Shown: positions 1 through 8,013 of the stretch, piece after piece
Position numbering within the stretch: position 1 is the first letter of the stretch
How the letters are laid out: each line of letters starts with the position of its first letter
NCBI RefSeq assembly: GCF_051628905.1
Contig: NZ_CP157575.1
Location: forward strand, 2,232,001 to 2,296,000
DNA length: 64,000 nucleotides
Reading direction: 5' to 3'
DNA from: Asaia sp037151935
GTDB taxonomy: Bacteria; Pseudomonadota; Alphaproteobacteria; Acetobacterales; Acetobacteraceae
Translations under genes and position numbers: made by a program
The notes under the pieces: model-generated
Database searches by the model: none
Told to the model about the DNA's origin: nothing
The model's input: only the letters and a program-made list of their open reading frames with translations

Positions 1-201
1 GGAAGGGGCCGAACGGCAAAGCGCGATAACCTGATAATCGAGTGCAAGCAGGCGCCTTGCGATCAGAATGCCGATTCCGCCCGATGCACCGGTCATAACC
101 ACGCGCTTGCGATGTCGGGGTGAAACACTCAGGCCATGCCCGGTCTCGCGAGAGAAAGGAGGTGCGAGAGGAGCGCCCTGCAGGGGGGAGGAAACCGTCA
201 T
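1..201 (-). CDS. N-terminal fragment of a short-chain dehydrogenase/epimerase-type Rossmann protein
   Basis: The reading frame runs off the left edge of the window, so only about 67 N-terminal residues are visible. They contain a classic Rossmann first strand and dinucleotide loop (RVVMTGASGGIG) followed by helix and second strand (ARRLLALDYQVIALCR), as in NAD(P)-binding short-chain or extended (epimerase-type) dehydrogenases. The first ATG is at 201, preceded at some distance by GAGGG. It would give a 35-residue leader before the fold, so the internal ATG at 96 (MTGASGG) is an alternative but would start inside strand one. Substrate cannot be told from this fragment. Confidence 0.6.
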   Translation of the reverse strand, partial: MTVSSPLQGAPLAPPFSRETGHGLSVSPRHRKRVVMTGASGGIGILIARRLLALDYQVIALCRSAPS

Positions 202-281
202 ACGTTTCGTCTTACCCTCGAAATTCGGCGTGAGACATGCGAATTCGATAGGGTCCGGTCTTTTTTTAATCTCGAATTTTC

Positions 282-311
282 TGCCCCTCCGCCTGTAGAG
301 GCAGAGGGGCA
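282..311 (-). terminator. Strong hairpin downstream of the coiled-coil protein gene
   Basis: TGCCCCTC (282-289) and GAGGGGCA (304-311) are perfect 8-bp arms. Inside them GCCT/AGGC forms a further 4 bp around a GTAG loop. It lies 28 bp past the stop of the minus-strand gene ending at 340. There is no U-run after the stem on that strand, so it may protect a 3' end or need a factor for termination rather than act as a canonical intrinsic terminator. Confidence 0.4.
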
Positions 312-339
312 CCGGTTCCGGGCAAGATGATGGAGCTGA

Positions 340-768
340 TCAGTTCAGACGGCCGAAATTACGGAAATCCTGCTTCGTCTTGTCAGAGAGCGCCTTTACG
401 CGCTCGTGTTGTGCCTTCTGATCGGCACGAAACTGGTCGATTTTCTGCGTACGATCCTGCTTGAGCTGGTTCAGCTTGTTCTTTTGATCGTCGATCTTGC
501 CCTGAATCTTCTCGCGCTCGCGCTCAGGGGCATTGGTGTATTTGTCGCGGAGGTCGTCGATCTTCTTCTGACGCGCTGCGGCGTCGTCACGATTCTTCTG
601 CTGCCAGTTCTGCGCACGCTGATTCAGACAGTTTTCCTTATTGGCCAAACGGCCAATCATATCGGTGCCGGAAGTATTATTATTGCATCCCGAAGTCTGT
701 GCGTGAGCCAAGGGCGTGGCAATCAGAGATGCTAGCGCCATGGAAGAGAAAAAACGGGTCTTGGTCAT
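340..768 (-). CDS. Exported coiled-coil protein of unknown function
   Basis: This 142-residue protein begins with a cleavable Sec signal peptide (MTKTRFFSSMALASLIATPLAHA, cleavage after AHA near residue 23). The mature part has two cysteines (CNNNTSG, KENCLNQ) and then a long, highly charged Gln/Lys/Asp/Arg-rich stretch of about 90 residues that should form a helix or coiled coil. The layout suggests a small periplasmic or surface-associated protein. I do not recognise a family. A GAGAGA ribosome-binding site precedes the ATG at 768. It appears monocistronic. Confidence 0.65.
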   Translation of the reverse strand: MTKTRFFSSMALASLIATPLAHAQTSGCNNNTSGTDMIGRLANKENCLNQRAQNWQQKNRDDAAARQKKIDDLRDKYTNAPEREREKIQGKIDDQKNKLNQLKQDRTQKIDQFRADQKAQHERVKALSDKTKQDFRNFGRLN

Positions 769-846
769 GATGTCTCTCTAATGAATACTGATCGCGTATT
801 TTAGATAACCTCAATGTGTCGAATATGCGGCGCAAAGGGCGAATTT

Positions 847-1929
847 TTATCGGGATTTTCGGTTCTTGACCGATCGATCGCGCATCTTCTGCAGCAACTG
901 GCGTGCATTAACGAGATCAAATTTTCGCGCCTGTTCGCGCCCGCGAGCCATGTATTCCGCCCTGAGTGCCGGGTCGTTAATCATGCGCAGCAGCGCCTGC
1001 TCAAGGGCATCGCCGTCATCGGGCAGGGCCAGAAGGGCCGCTTCCCCGACCACTTCCGGCAGACCGCCGCGCGGTGAGGCAATGACCGCAGCCCCGCTGG
1101 CCATGGCTTCGAGTGCAGTCAGCCCGAAAGGCTCTGGCCAGCGGCTCGGTACCACTACGATCGAGGCCGCAGCCATGGCTTCGAGCACTTGATGGTGCAT
1201 CTGATAGCCGCATAGTGTGATACCCGCCGCACGGGCATTGGCTTCGACCCGATCAACGAAGGTCGTACGCGGTGAATTGAAGCGAAACCGGTCGGCACCG
1301 ATCATGATCGCACGCCATTCGGGCGCCTGCGCGCTGATGGCTGCCCAGGCGCGCACAAAGGCATCGGCGCCCTTGTCGGAGACCATGCGCCCGGCAAACA
1401 GCACGAGTTTCGAGCGTTCTGCGGGCGGCTCGGGCAGGACGGAGAGATCGAGGCAGTTCGGCATCACCGTGACGGGGCCGTCATCCAGATCTTCCAGAAA
1501 GCGGCGGCGCAGCCAGAAAGAGACGGTGAAGACCCGCACGCGCTGCATCAGCTCCTGTCTCTGGCGAGGGCGCTTGGCGCCATGCATATCCTGCGGGTCG
1601 TTATGCAGGATGAGATGGACCGGAATGCCGCATTTGCTCAGGGCACGGGCCAGGGCAGGGCGGTTATGCACCTCGATCAGATCGGGCTTGTGGCGACGGA
1701 TCTCTCTCTGGCAGGCGATGCGGTAGCGTGTGCCGTCGCGCCTCCAGCGATGCAACCCGCCCGGCTCGGTGATGGCGAAGAACTGGCCGCCCGGCAAAGG
1801 CGTGCCCGTAACTTCAGTGCCGATGACGATATCGTCGGGCGTAGCGAGACGCGACACCAGCAGCGCTATGGCGCCCGCCCGGTCCGGCGCATAGCCTTCC
1901 CGGCGGGGGAGAACGGTCAGAACTCTCAT
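847..1929 (-). CDS. Glycosyltransferase family 4 (GT-B fold)
   Basis: A 360-residue GT-B glycosyltransferase. The C-terminal half shows the GT4 signature: a nucleotide-binding strand (KLVLFAGRMVSDKGAD, about residue 180) and the EX7E motif EPFGLTALE followed by MASGAAVIAS. The N-terminal domain (VLTVLPRREGYAPDRAGAIALLVSRL) looks like the acceptor-binding half. The donor sugar and acceptor are not determinable; such enzymes build lipopolysaccharide, exopolysaccharide or glycolipids at the cytoplasmic face of the membrane. The ATG at 1929 lies 4 bp past the stop of the upstream Nudix gene, so the two are probably co-transcribed. The C-terminus is basic (RDRSVKNRKSR). Confidence 0.85.
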   Translation of the reverse strand: MRVLTVLPRREGYAPDRAGAIALLVSRLATPDDIVIGTEVTGTPLPGGQFFAITEPGGLHRWRRDGTRYRIACQREIRRHKPDLIEVHNRPALARALSKCGIPVHLILHNDPQDMHGAKRPRQRQELMQRVRVFTVSFWLRRRFLEDLDDGPVTVMPNCLDLSVLPEPPAERSKLVLFAGRMVSDKGADAFVRAWAAISAQAPEWRAIMIGADRFRFNSPRTTFVDRVEANARAAGITLCGYQMHHQVLEAMAAASIVVVPSRWPEPFGLTALEAMASGAAVIASPRGGLPEVVGEAALLALPDDGDALEQALLRMINDPALRAEYMARGREQARKFDLVNARQLLQKMRDRSVKNRKSR

Positions 1930-1933
1930 GATG

Positions 1934-2566
1934 TCAGTCGTAATCCGTCGCCAGTTCGGGGCGATCGTAATGATCGAACATGCGTGTGAGTTGATGTGGC
2001 TGAAGGCGGCCTAGAGAGAGATCGGTCGGCAACGCATGCCGATCGAACCAGCCAATGCCAGAGGTCTCGAGATTATCGATGGTTGCCGTGCCCCCTGTCA
2101 GGCGACAGAGATAAAAGACCTTGGCACAGCTGAACAGATCGGGCGGGTGGCCCTGTGTGTCACGGTCCCACAACGCGGCCAGCTTGACGATTTCGGCGGT
2201 ATAACCGCTTTCTTCCAGCACTTCCTTGAGCGTGTTCTGGGCCGTGGTGAGGTTCACATCGGCCCAGCCGCCTGGCAGCGTCCAGCGATCGTGATCGATC
2301 GCTTCACGCACCATCAGGATCTGGCCCTGTTCATTGAAGACGGCGCCGCGCACATCGATCTTGGGTGTGGTGTAGCCGCGTTCGTTTTCCATAAGGGCGA
2401 GGATGGGCTCGGGCGTTGTGCCGCTCAGGGCGGCAAGCATGTTCGATGAAAGCAGGCGGAGCTGTTCGTAGCGTTCGCGATCATAGGGGTTCTGGCAGAA
2501 AGTCAGACCATTCTGGGCGATTGCCTGTACGTCCCTTGCCCATACCAGCCATTGCGGTGCGCTCAT
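1934..2566 (-). CDS. Nudix hydrolase with N-terminal accessory domain
   Basis: A 210-residue protein. Residues 1-60 resemble the helical N-terminal domain found in ADP-ribose/nucleoside-diphosphate Nudix hydrolases. The Nudix domain follows (PKIDVRGAVFNEQGQILMVREAIDHDRWTLPGGWADV). In the Nudix box GX5EX7REUXEEXGU, the catalytic KEVLEESGY core with the Mg-binding EE is present. The first Glu is replaced (GWADVNL) and the Arg is Lys, a pattern I associate with a subgroup of ADP-sugar pyrophosphatases. It probably hydrolyses a nucleoside diphosphate derivative; the substrate is unknown. It is followed after 4 bp by the GT4 gene. Confidence 0.85.
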   Translation of the reverse strand: MSAPQWLVWARDVQAIAQNGLTFCQNPYDRERYEQLRLLSSNMLAALSGTTPEPILALMENERGYTTPKIDVRGAVFNEQGQILMVREAIDHDRWTLPGGWADVNLTTAQNTLKEVLEESGYTAEIVKLAALWDRDTQGHPPDLFSCAKVFYLCRLTGGTATIDNLETSGIGWFDRHALPTDLSLGRLQPHQLTRMFDHYDRPELATDYD

Positions 2567-2787
2567 CCCGAGGTCCTTCTGCTCAAGCCTTAATATAGAC
2601 TGTATCGGTGCGGTCGTAAAACCTTCTCCCGACCCGAAGGATGCGTCCTGAACGCAATTGCCTCATGTCAGATCCATGAAGAGTTTGCGTGCAGAACAGG
2701 AAAGAACGCGCAGATAACTTGAGTCCTGCCCCCTTATTTGCCACATGAGAGCCCTCTGATCCTGACGCCCGAAAGACGGATATTCAC

Positions 2788-3891
2788 GTGAAAATCAACG
2801 GCACGCCCTATCGCAGCGTCTGGCGCGACGCACATGACCCCAAGCTGGTGCATATTTTCGACCAGACGAAACTGCCCTGGACGCTCGATATTCTCGCGCT
2901 ACGCGACGAGGATCAGGTGGCACATGCCATACGGAGCATGCAGGTGCGTGGTGCGCCGCTGATCGGCGCCGTAGCGGCCTATGGGCTCGCCTTCGCCTTG
3001 CAGAAGGATTCGTCGGATAAGGGGCTGACGCAGGCTGCGGCGATGCTGGTCGAGACGCGTCCGACCGCCATCAATCTGCGCTGGGCCATCGAGCGCATGG
3101 TCGCGCATCTGAGCCCGCTTGCTCCTGATTCGCGTGTCGCGGCGGCCTATGAAGAAGCCGATGCGATCTGCGATGAAGACGTGCAGGTCAATGAATCCAT
3201 CGGGCGTCATGGTCTGGAACTGTTTCGCGCCCTTTGGGAAAAGCGCCGTCCCGGTCAGGAGCGTCTGAATATCCTGACCCATTGCAATGCGGGCTGGATT
3301 GCGACTGTCGATTGGGGCACCGCTCTGGCCCCCATCTATATGGCGCATGACGCCGGTCTGCCGGTGCATGTCTGGGTGGACGAGACCCGTCCGCGCAATC
3401 AGGGCGCCCTGCTTACCGCGTGGGAGCTGGGCGCACACGGCGTGCCGCATACGCTGGTCGCCGATAATGCAGGGGGTCATCTCATGCAGCATGGCGAGGT
3501 CGATCTCGTGATCGTGGGTACCGACCGCGTGACGCGTCAGGGCGACGTAGCCAACAAGATCGGTACCTATCTCAAGGCGCTCGCCGCTCAGGATAACGAT
3601 GTGCCGTTCTGGGTGGCTCTGCCTTCGTCCACCATCGACTGGCGCGTGACCGATGGCGTGAAGGAAATCCCGATCGAAGAGCGCTCGGGTGAGGAAGTGA
3701 CCTATGTGCACGGCCTCGACGAGCAGGGTCAGGCGGCGCGTCTGCGCGTCACGCCCAAGGGCACCAAGGCCGCCAACCCGGCCTTCGACGTGACGCCGGC
3801 CCGTCTGGTTTCGGGTCTTCTCACCGAGCGTGGGCGCTGCGATGCCAGTGCCGAAGGTCTGGCCGCGCTGTTTCCCGATCTGGCAGGCTGA
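2788..3891 (+). CDS. mtnA: S-methyl-5-thioribose-1-phosphate isomerase
   Basis: A 367-residue enzyme of the methionine salvage pathway that converts methylthioribose-1-phosphate to methylthioribulose-1-phosphate in the cytoplasm. Family hallmarks are RGAPLIGAVAAYG near residue 53, the catalytic cysteine C166 (THCNAGW) and the catalytic aspartate D246 in GTDRVTRQGDVANKIGTY. The length matches MtnA. The start is GTG at 2788. No other mtn gene is visible beside it. The upstream 220 bp show no riboswitch-like structure that I can recognise. Confidence 0.93.
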   Translation: MKINGTPYRSVWRDAHDPKLVHIFDQTKLPWTLDILALRDEDQVAHAIRSMQVRGAPLIGAVAAYGLAFALQKDSSDKGLTQAAAMLVETRPTAINLRWAIERMVAHLSPLAPDSRVAAAYEEADAICDEDVQVNESIGRHGLELFRALWEKRRPGQERLNILTHCNAGWIATVDWGTALAPIYMAHDAGLPVHVWVDETRPRNQGALLTAWELGAHGVPHTLVADNAGGHLMQHGEVDLVIVGTDRVTRQGDVANKIGTYLKALAAQDNDVPFWVALPSSTIDWRVTDGVKEIPIEERSGEEVTYVHGLDEQGQAARLRVTPKGTKAANPAFDVTPARLVSGLLTERGRCDASAEGLAALFPDLAG

Positions 3892-4003
3892 CATGCTGTG
3901 AAGAGGGCGGCACTTGACCGAAGGGCTGCTCTCGTTCCTATCTCCTTGTCATGAACCGGCGCTGTTCGGCGCTCGTTACGTGTTTGAGGAATAGGAACAA
4001 ATC

Positions 4004-4960
4004 ATGAGCGCCGGACTGTCTTACATGTCATTGCACCGATTGCCTTCGGCACGTCTGACTTGGCGTTCTCTGGTCGCTCTGGGGGCGCTGGGTCTGCTTC
4101 CGAGCTGTTCGGCGCCGACCCAGCCTGTCGCACAGGGCGCGTCACAAACGCCCATGGCGCAATATGCGAATGGCCGCACCGGCCCCTATGGCGTCGATGG
4201 CCATGTGCCCGATTTCGCCTCGCGCAATTTTGTCCCGTTCAATCGTCAGGATGTCGTGGCGATTGCCATGCGTGAATGGCGGATGTTCGGTACGCCGGTG
4301 AGCGATGATGACCCCGAAGAACGTCCCGATGCCAGTGTCCCCTCGCTCAAGCCGGAGCGTATTCCCGGTTTGTGGCAGCGAGTGGGTGAATATTGGTGGA
4401 TCGGTCAGGATCCGTACGAGACCGAAGTCTCGTGGAGCGGCAAATATAATGCCGACGGTCAGCTCTTCCGCCCCGAAAATGACGGGCATTACGCCTGGTC
4501 TGCCGCATTCATTTCCTACGTGATGCGTGTAGCCGGGGCGAATGACCGCTTTCCCTATTCGCCCAATCACTCGACCTACATCAACGCTGCCGCATCGGGC
4601 CAGTCGACCGGGCTACGCGCCCAGGATCCGAAAACCTATGCGCCGCAGCTTGGCGATCTGCTCTGTGTCGGTCGTGGCAAGAGCCGCAGCGTGACCTTTG
4701 CCATGCTGCCGACCTCCTATGGCTTTCCGTCGCATTGCGGCATCGTCGTAGCCACGCATCAGAACGCGCCGCCTTTCGGTAATGAGCTGAGCATCATCGG
4801 TGGCAACGTGGACGATACCGTGTCGCTCACCCATGTGCCGACCGATTCGAACGGGGCTCTCGCAACGCCCGAAGGCCAGTTCTACGATACGCGCTACCCC
4901 TGGTGCGCCGTGCTTCAGGTTCTGTACGATGCAGATCGCGAACCTGATAGCGGCCAGTAA
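4004..4960 (+). CDS. DUF2272-family lipoprotein
   Basis: A 318-residue protein. An N-terminal hydrophobic segment (SLVALGALGLLPSC, cysteine at about residue 35) ends in a lipobox-like LPSC, so it is probably exported and lipidated. The rest matches the DUF2272 pattern: VVAIAMREWRMFG, a tryptophan-rich WWIGQDPYETEVSWSGKYN, then HYAWSAAFISYVMRVAG and PYSPNHSTYINA. Function is unknown. The Cys/His arrangement later in the chain (SHCGIVVATHQ, IGGNVDDTVSL) recalls papain/NlpC-like folds, which is only an inference. A GGAA ribosome-binding site precedes the ATG. bioA begins 15 bp downstream. Confidence 0.8.
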   Translation: MSAGLSYMSLHRLPSARLTWRSLVALGALGLLPSCSAPTQPVAQGASQTPMAQYANGRTGPYGVDGHVPDFASRNFVPFNRQDVVAIAMREWRMFGTPVSDDDPEERPDASVPSLKPERIPGLWQRVGEYWWIGQDPYETEVSWSGKYNADGQLFRPENDGHYAWSAAFISYVMRVAGANDRFPYSPNHSTYINAAASGQSTGLRAQDPKTYAPQLGDLLCVGRGKSRSVTFAMLPTSYGFPSHCGIVVATHQNAPPFGNELSIIGGNVDDTVSLTHVPTDSNGALATPEGQFYDTRYPWCAVLQVLYDADREPDSGQ

Positions 4961-4975
4961 GGCGAGCAGCCCAGA

Positions 4976-6250
4976 ATGAACAACCAGACTCTGCCGGCTC
5001 TGCCGAATATCTGGCTTCCCTATACCCAGATGAAAACCTCTCTGGCGCCTCTGGTCGCTGCGCGTACGGAGGGCACGACCATCGTGCTCGAAGACGGGCG
5101 AGAGTTTGTCGATGGAATCGCCTCGTGGTGGACTGCCTGCCATGGTTATAACCATCCGCACATACGCGCCCGTGTCGCCGAGCAGCTCGAACGTATGCCG
5201 CATGTGATGCTCGGCGGTCTGGTGCATGAACCGGTGAAAGAGCTGTCGCGTCGTCTTGCTGCCCTTCTGCCGGGCGATCTCGACCATTGCTTCTTTACCG
5301 ATAGTGGCTCGGTTGCGGTCGAGGTCGCCATGAAAATGGCGATCCAGTACTGGATCAATCGCGGGGTTCAGGGGCGGAAAAAACTGCTGTCTTTCCGGGA
5401 TGGCTATCACGGTGACACGTTGGCCACGATGTCGATCTGCGACCCTGAAGAGGGCATGCACAGCCTTTTTGCCGGAGCTTTCCCCGAGCAGGTGCTCGCC
5501 GATCTGCCACGCGATGCGGCCAGTCTCGACGCGCTCGACGCGCTTCTGGCCCAGCGCGGTCAGGAGATTGCGGCCATCATCCTCGAACCTCTGGTTCAGG
5601 GGGCGGGCGGCATGATCTTTCACGCGCCCGATGTGCTGGTTCGTCTGCGCGCGCTTGCCGATAAGCATGATGTGCTGCTGATTCTCGATGAGATTTTCAC
5701 CGGATTCGGGCGCACTGGCACCATGTTTGCCTGCGAGCAGGCCAGGATCGTTCCCGATATCATTACGCTTTCCAAAGCACTGACCGGTGGCACCATGGCG
5801 CTGGCGGCCACCGTGGCGCGCCGTCACGTGTTCGAGGCCTTCTTGTCGGAGTCTCCCATGGCGGCGCTGATGCATGGGCCGACTTTCATGGCCAATCCTC
5901 TCGCCTGCACGGCAGCCTGCGCCTCGCTGGATATTTTCGAGCGTGCGCCTCGCCTCGATCAGGTAGCTGCCATATCGCAACAGCTTCGCGAGGAGCTGGA
6001 GCCCTGTCGCATTCTGTCGGGCGTGCGTGACGTGCGTGTTCTTGGCGCTATTGGCGTAGTCGAGCTCGATTCCATCGACGACATGAACCGTCTGAAGGCC
6101 GCGCTTGTGGCCTGTGGCGTCTGGGTGCGCCCATTCCGCCACATAATCTATCTGACGCCAGCCTTCACGATCACTCCCGACGCCCTGAGCCAGCTAACAG
6201 GCGCCATTCAGAGTGTCATTCGCGAAGGCGCGTTTCTCAAGCGCGTCTAA
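4976..6250 (+). CDS. bioA: Adenosylmethionine-8-amino-7-oxononanoate aminotransferase
   Basis: A 424-residue class III PLP aminotransferase that uses S-adenosylmethionine to convert KAPA to DAPA in biotin synthesis. Diagnostic segments are the N-terminal IWLPYTQMK, WWTACHGYNHP, the PLP-phosphate loop DSGSVAVEVAMKMA, the cofactor Asp in LILDEIFTGFGRTG, the Schiff-base lysine K267 (LSKALTGG), and HGPTFMANPLACTAACASL. The length is normal. It sits alone here: no bioB, bioF or bioD is nearby, so the biotin genes are scattered. It follows the DUF2272 gene after 15 bp and is followed after 22 bp by a DUF1348 gene, a probable operon. Confidence 0.95.
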   Translation: MNNQTLPALPNIWLPYTQMKTSLAPLVAARTEGTTIVLEDGREFVDGIASWWTACHGYNHPHIRARVAEQLERMPHVMLGGLVHEPVKELSRRLAALLPGDLDHCFFTDSGSVAVEVAMKMAIQYWINRGVQGRKKLLSFRDGYHGDTLATMSICDPEEGMHSLFAGAFPEQVLADLPRDAASLDALDALLAQRGQEIAAIILEPLVQGAGGMIFHAPDVLVRLRALADKHDVLLILDEIFTGFGRTGTMFACEQARIVPDIITLSKALTGGTMALAATVARRHVFEAFLSESPMAALMHGPTFMANPLACTAACASLDIFERAPRLDQVAAISQQLREELEPCRILSGVRDVRVLGAIGVVELDSIDDMNRLKAALVACGVWVRPFRHIIYLTPAFTITPDALSQLTGAIQSVIREGAFLKRV

Positions 6251-6272
6251 GCGTCCAGCAGGGAAATCTGTC

Positions 6273-6737
6273 ATGAGCCTCGTTCTCGTGCCGCCTTTCA
6301 CGCATGACACAGCACGTCAGAAAGTGCGCCGCGCCGAAAATGGCTGGAACAGCCGCAACCCTGAGCAGGTCGCTTTGGCCTATAGCCCTGACAGCGTGTG
6401 GCGCAATCGCGACGTCTTTCTTCAAGGACGCGAGGCGATCATCGCGTTTCTGACAGAAAAATGGGCCAAAGAGCATGAATATCGCCTGATCAAGGAGCTA
6501 TTCGCCCATGACGCTGCGCGTATCGCCGTGCGCTTCGCTTATGAATGGCACGACGCTGCCGGGCAGTGGTTTCGCTCCTACGGCAATGAAAACTGGGTAT
6601 TCGATACTGAAGGTCTGATGGCGCGCCGCATGGCCTCGATCAACGATGTCGTCATCGCCGAGAAAGATCGCCTGTTCTTTTGGCAGCAGGGCACAAGACC
6701 TGAAAATCATCCGTCATTGAGCGACCTCGGTCTCTGA
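6273..6737 (+). CDS. DUF1348 / NTF2-like (SnoaL fold) protein
   Basis: A 154-residue protein of the nuclear-transport-factor-2-like fold, matching the DUF1348 pattern: KVRRAENGWNSRNPEQVALAYSPDSVWRNRDVFLQGREAIIAFLTEKW, then FAYEWHDAAGQWFRSYGNENWVF and MARRMASINDV. Family members are small cytoplasmic proteins without an established reaction. The ATG at 6273 has CAGGGA upstream; longer in-frame starts fall inside bioA and are unlikely. It is probably co-transcribed with bioA. A dispersed intergenic repeat follows the stop. Confidence 0.85.
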   Translation: MSLVLVPPFTHDTARQKVRRAENGWNSRNPEQVALAYSPDSVWRNRDVFLQGREAIIAFLTEKWAKEHEYRLIKELFAHDAARIAVRFAYEWHDAAGQWFRSYGNENWVFDTEGLMARRMASINDVVIAEKDRLFFWQQGTRPENHPSLSDLGL

Positions 6738-6746
6738 AGGATGGCC

Positions 6747-6850
6747 CGCGGGGCGCTGCCCCGCCCCCCGGAAAGGGGCAGGCCCGTTCATCCCGAGTTG
6801 AGGGTTTCCAAAGGGCGATGGCCCTTTGGCGGGGGTTGGGGCAGAGCCCT
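6747..6850 (-). repeat. Dispersed palindromic intergenic repeat, copy A
   Basis: This copy, read on the minus strand, has the same block order as those at 17967, 26868 and 63626: a GGGCTCTGCCCC-like block, then CCAAAGGGC-N4-GCCCTTTGG (here 6808-6829, perfect 9-bp arms), then a spacer, CCCCTTTCCGG, and a GGGGCAGCGCCCC block. It fills the gap between the converging DUF1348 and sodC genes. Confidence 0.75.
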
Positions 6851-6862
6851 GTAGGGCTGTGT

Positions 6863-7396
6863 TCAGTTCAGTTCAGCACAGGCGATACGGGAACCGGCGC
6901 CGCCGATGGGCTGGGTGGTGTAGTCGTCGGGGCTGGTATGGACGATCAGAGCCGAGCCATCGGCGTCTTTGAGGGCTGGTCGGCCATCGGCGCCGTGAAG
7001 AGAGACGAGGGTCGAATAGAGCTCGACGGTCGCGGTGCCATCCCTGGCGACATAGAGATTGGGCAGGTCGCCGGCATCGGTGGCGTTGGGCGTCAGCAGG
7101 CCGTGCACGACAGGGGTGACGGCATGAACATGCCCACCGGCGCTGGTGAATTTCGGCGGGGTGCAGCTGCCTTTTTCATGGAAATGCATGCCGTGCCAGC
7201 CGGGGGCGAGGCCCTCCGCGACGATGCGCAGCAGCACGCCTTTTGGCGCCTCGGTGACGGTCACCGTGCCATGGGGCTTGCCGTCGGAGCCAAGCAGCGT
7301 GCCGCCTGCCGTATCGGCGGCATAGGCCTGAGACGAGGCGGTGACGGCCACAGCAAGAGAAAAAAGCGAAAGGGCATTTTTGTAAACTGCGCGCAT
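6863..7396 (-). CDS. sodC: Periplasmic Cu/Zn superoxide dismutase
   Basis: A 177-residue exported SOD. The signal peptide ends at AYA|AD (residue 26). The metal-ligand motifs are in order: HGMHFHEKGSC (two Cu histidines and the disulfide Cys), GGHVHAVTPVVHG (bridging and Zn histidines), GDLPNLYV (Zn aspartate), and DADGSALIVHTSPDDYTTQPIGGAGSRIAC (last Cu His, active-site Arg, second Cys). It dismutates superoxide in the periplasm, useful for a strictly aerobic, periplasmic-oxidase-rich bacterium. The VHAVTPVVHG segment differs from the usual FNP...HG spacing but keeps the histidines. Confidence 0.93.
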   Translation of the reverse strand: MRAVYKNALSLFSLAVAVTASSQAYAADTAGGTLLGSDGKPHGTVTVTEAPKGVLLRIVAEGLAPGWHGMHFHEKGSCTPPKFTSAGGHVHAVTPVVHGLLTPNATDAGDLPNLYVARDGTATVELYSTLVSLHGADGRPALKDADGSALIVHTSPDDYTTQPIGGAGSRIACAELN

Positions 7397-7613
7397 GAGT
7401 CGGGCCTTTTGCAGACTGCGTCGAGCGAAGCCTGATGAAAATCAGATCGAAACGCGCCGAGACTGCCTGAGCTGAGAGCGCTTCGCAACATCGAGTATGG
7501 TAGAAGTCGTTTCTTTTCTGGAATATAAAGTCGGCGAAGGGCTTTTGTTTGAAAGGGAGAACAGCCTCGCAAGCAAAGCTCCTGCCTCGCTGTAAAGTTG
7601 AAAGAGACATCAC

Positions 7614-7853
7614 ATGCTCGAACTTAGGCCAGGCTGCGAATGCTGCGATCGCGATCTGCCTCCAGACACGGATCAGGCCATGATCTGCTCGTTCGAATGC
7701 ACGTTCTGCCGGGATTGCGCCCTGGTCAGGCTGGATGGGCTCTGCCCCAATTGCGGTGGTGATCTCGTCAGGCGACCGTCAAGACCGACACGGTTTCTGG
7801 TGCGCTCGCCGGCTTCGACGCAACGGGTATTTAAGCCGCTCGGCTGCGCGTGA
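7614..7853 (+). CDS. DUF1272 small zinc-ribbon-like protein
   Basis: A 79-residue protein matching DUF1272. It has a MLELRPGCECCDRDLPPD start, then SFECTFCRDCA and LCPNCGGDLVRRP. The CxCC, CxxC/CxxCxxC and CPNC cysteines can build a compact zinc site. The molecular function of the family is unknown. It is probably monocistronic. The 30-residue C-terminal tail (PSRPTRFLVRSPASTQRVF) is basic and longer than the zinc core. Confidence 0.85.
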   Translation: MLELRPGCECCDRDLPPDTDQAMICSFECTFCRDCALVRLDGLCPNCGGDLVRRPSRPTRFLVRSPASTQRVFKPLGCA

Positions 7854-8013
7854 GGTATACGGCCGGTTAAAACGGATTTTCGTGACGATTCTGTCGTGTT
7901 TTCGATAGGCTGACGGCGCCAAAGATATTCAAGGGCAGGCGTCTGCCCGTTTCAGAGGCTGTCACGCGTGCGGCTCGTGCTGTCCGGTGATGAAATCCGG
8001 GGATTGGACTTTC

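Noticed and set aside
4613..6142. A 509-codon open frame antisense to bioA
   Set aside because: Same mirror effect; bioA is complete and well conserved on the plus strand.
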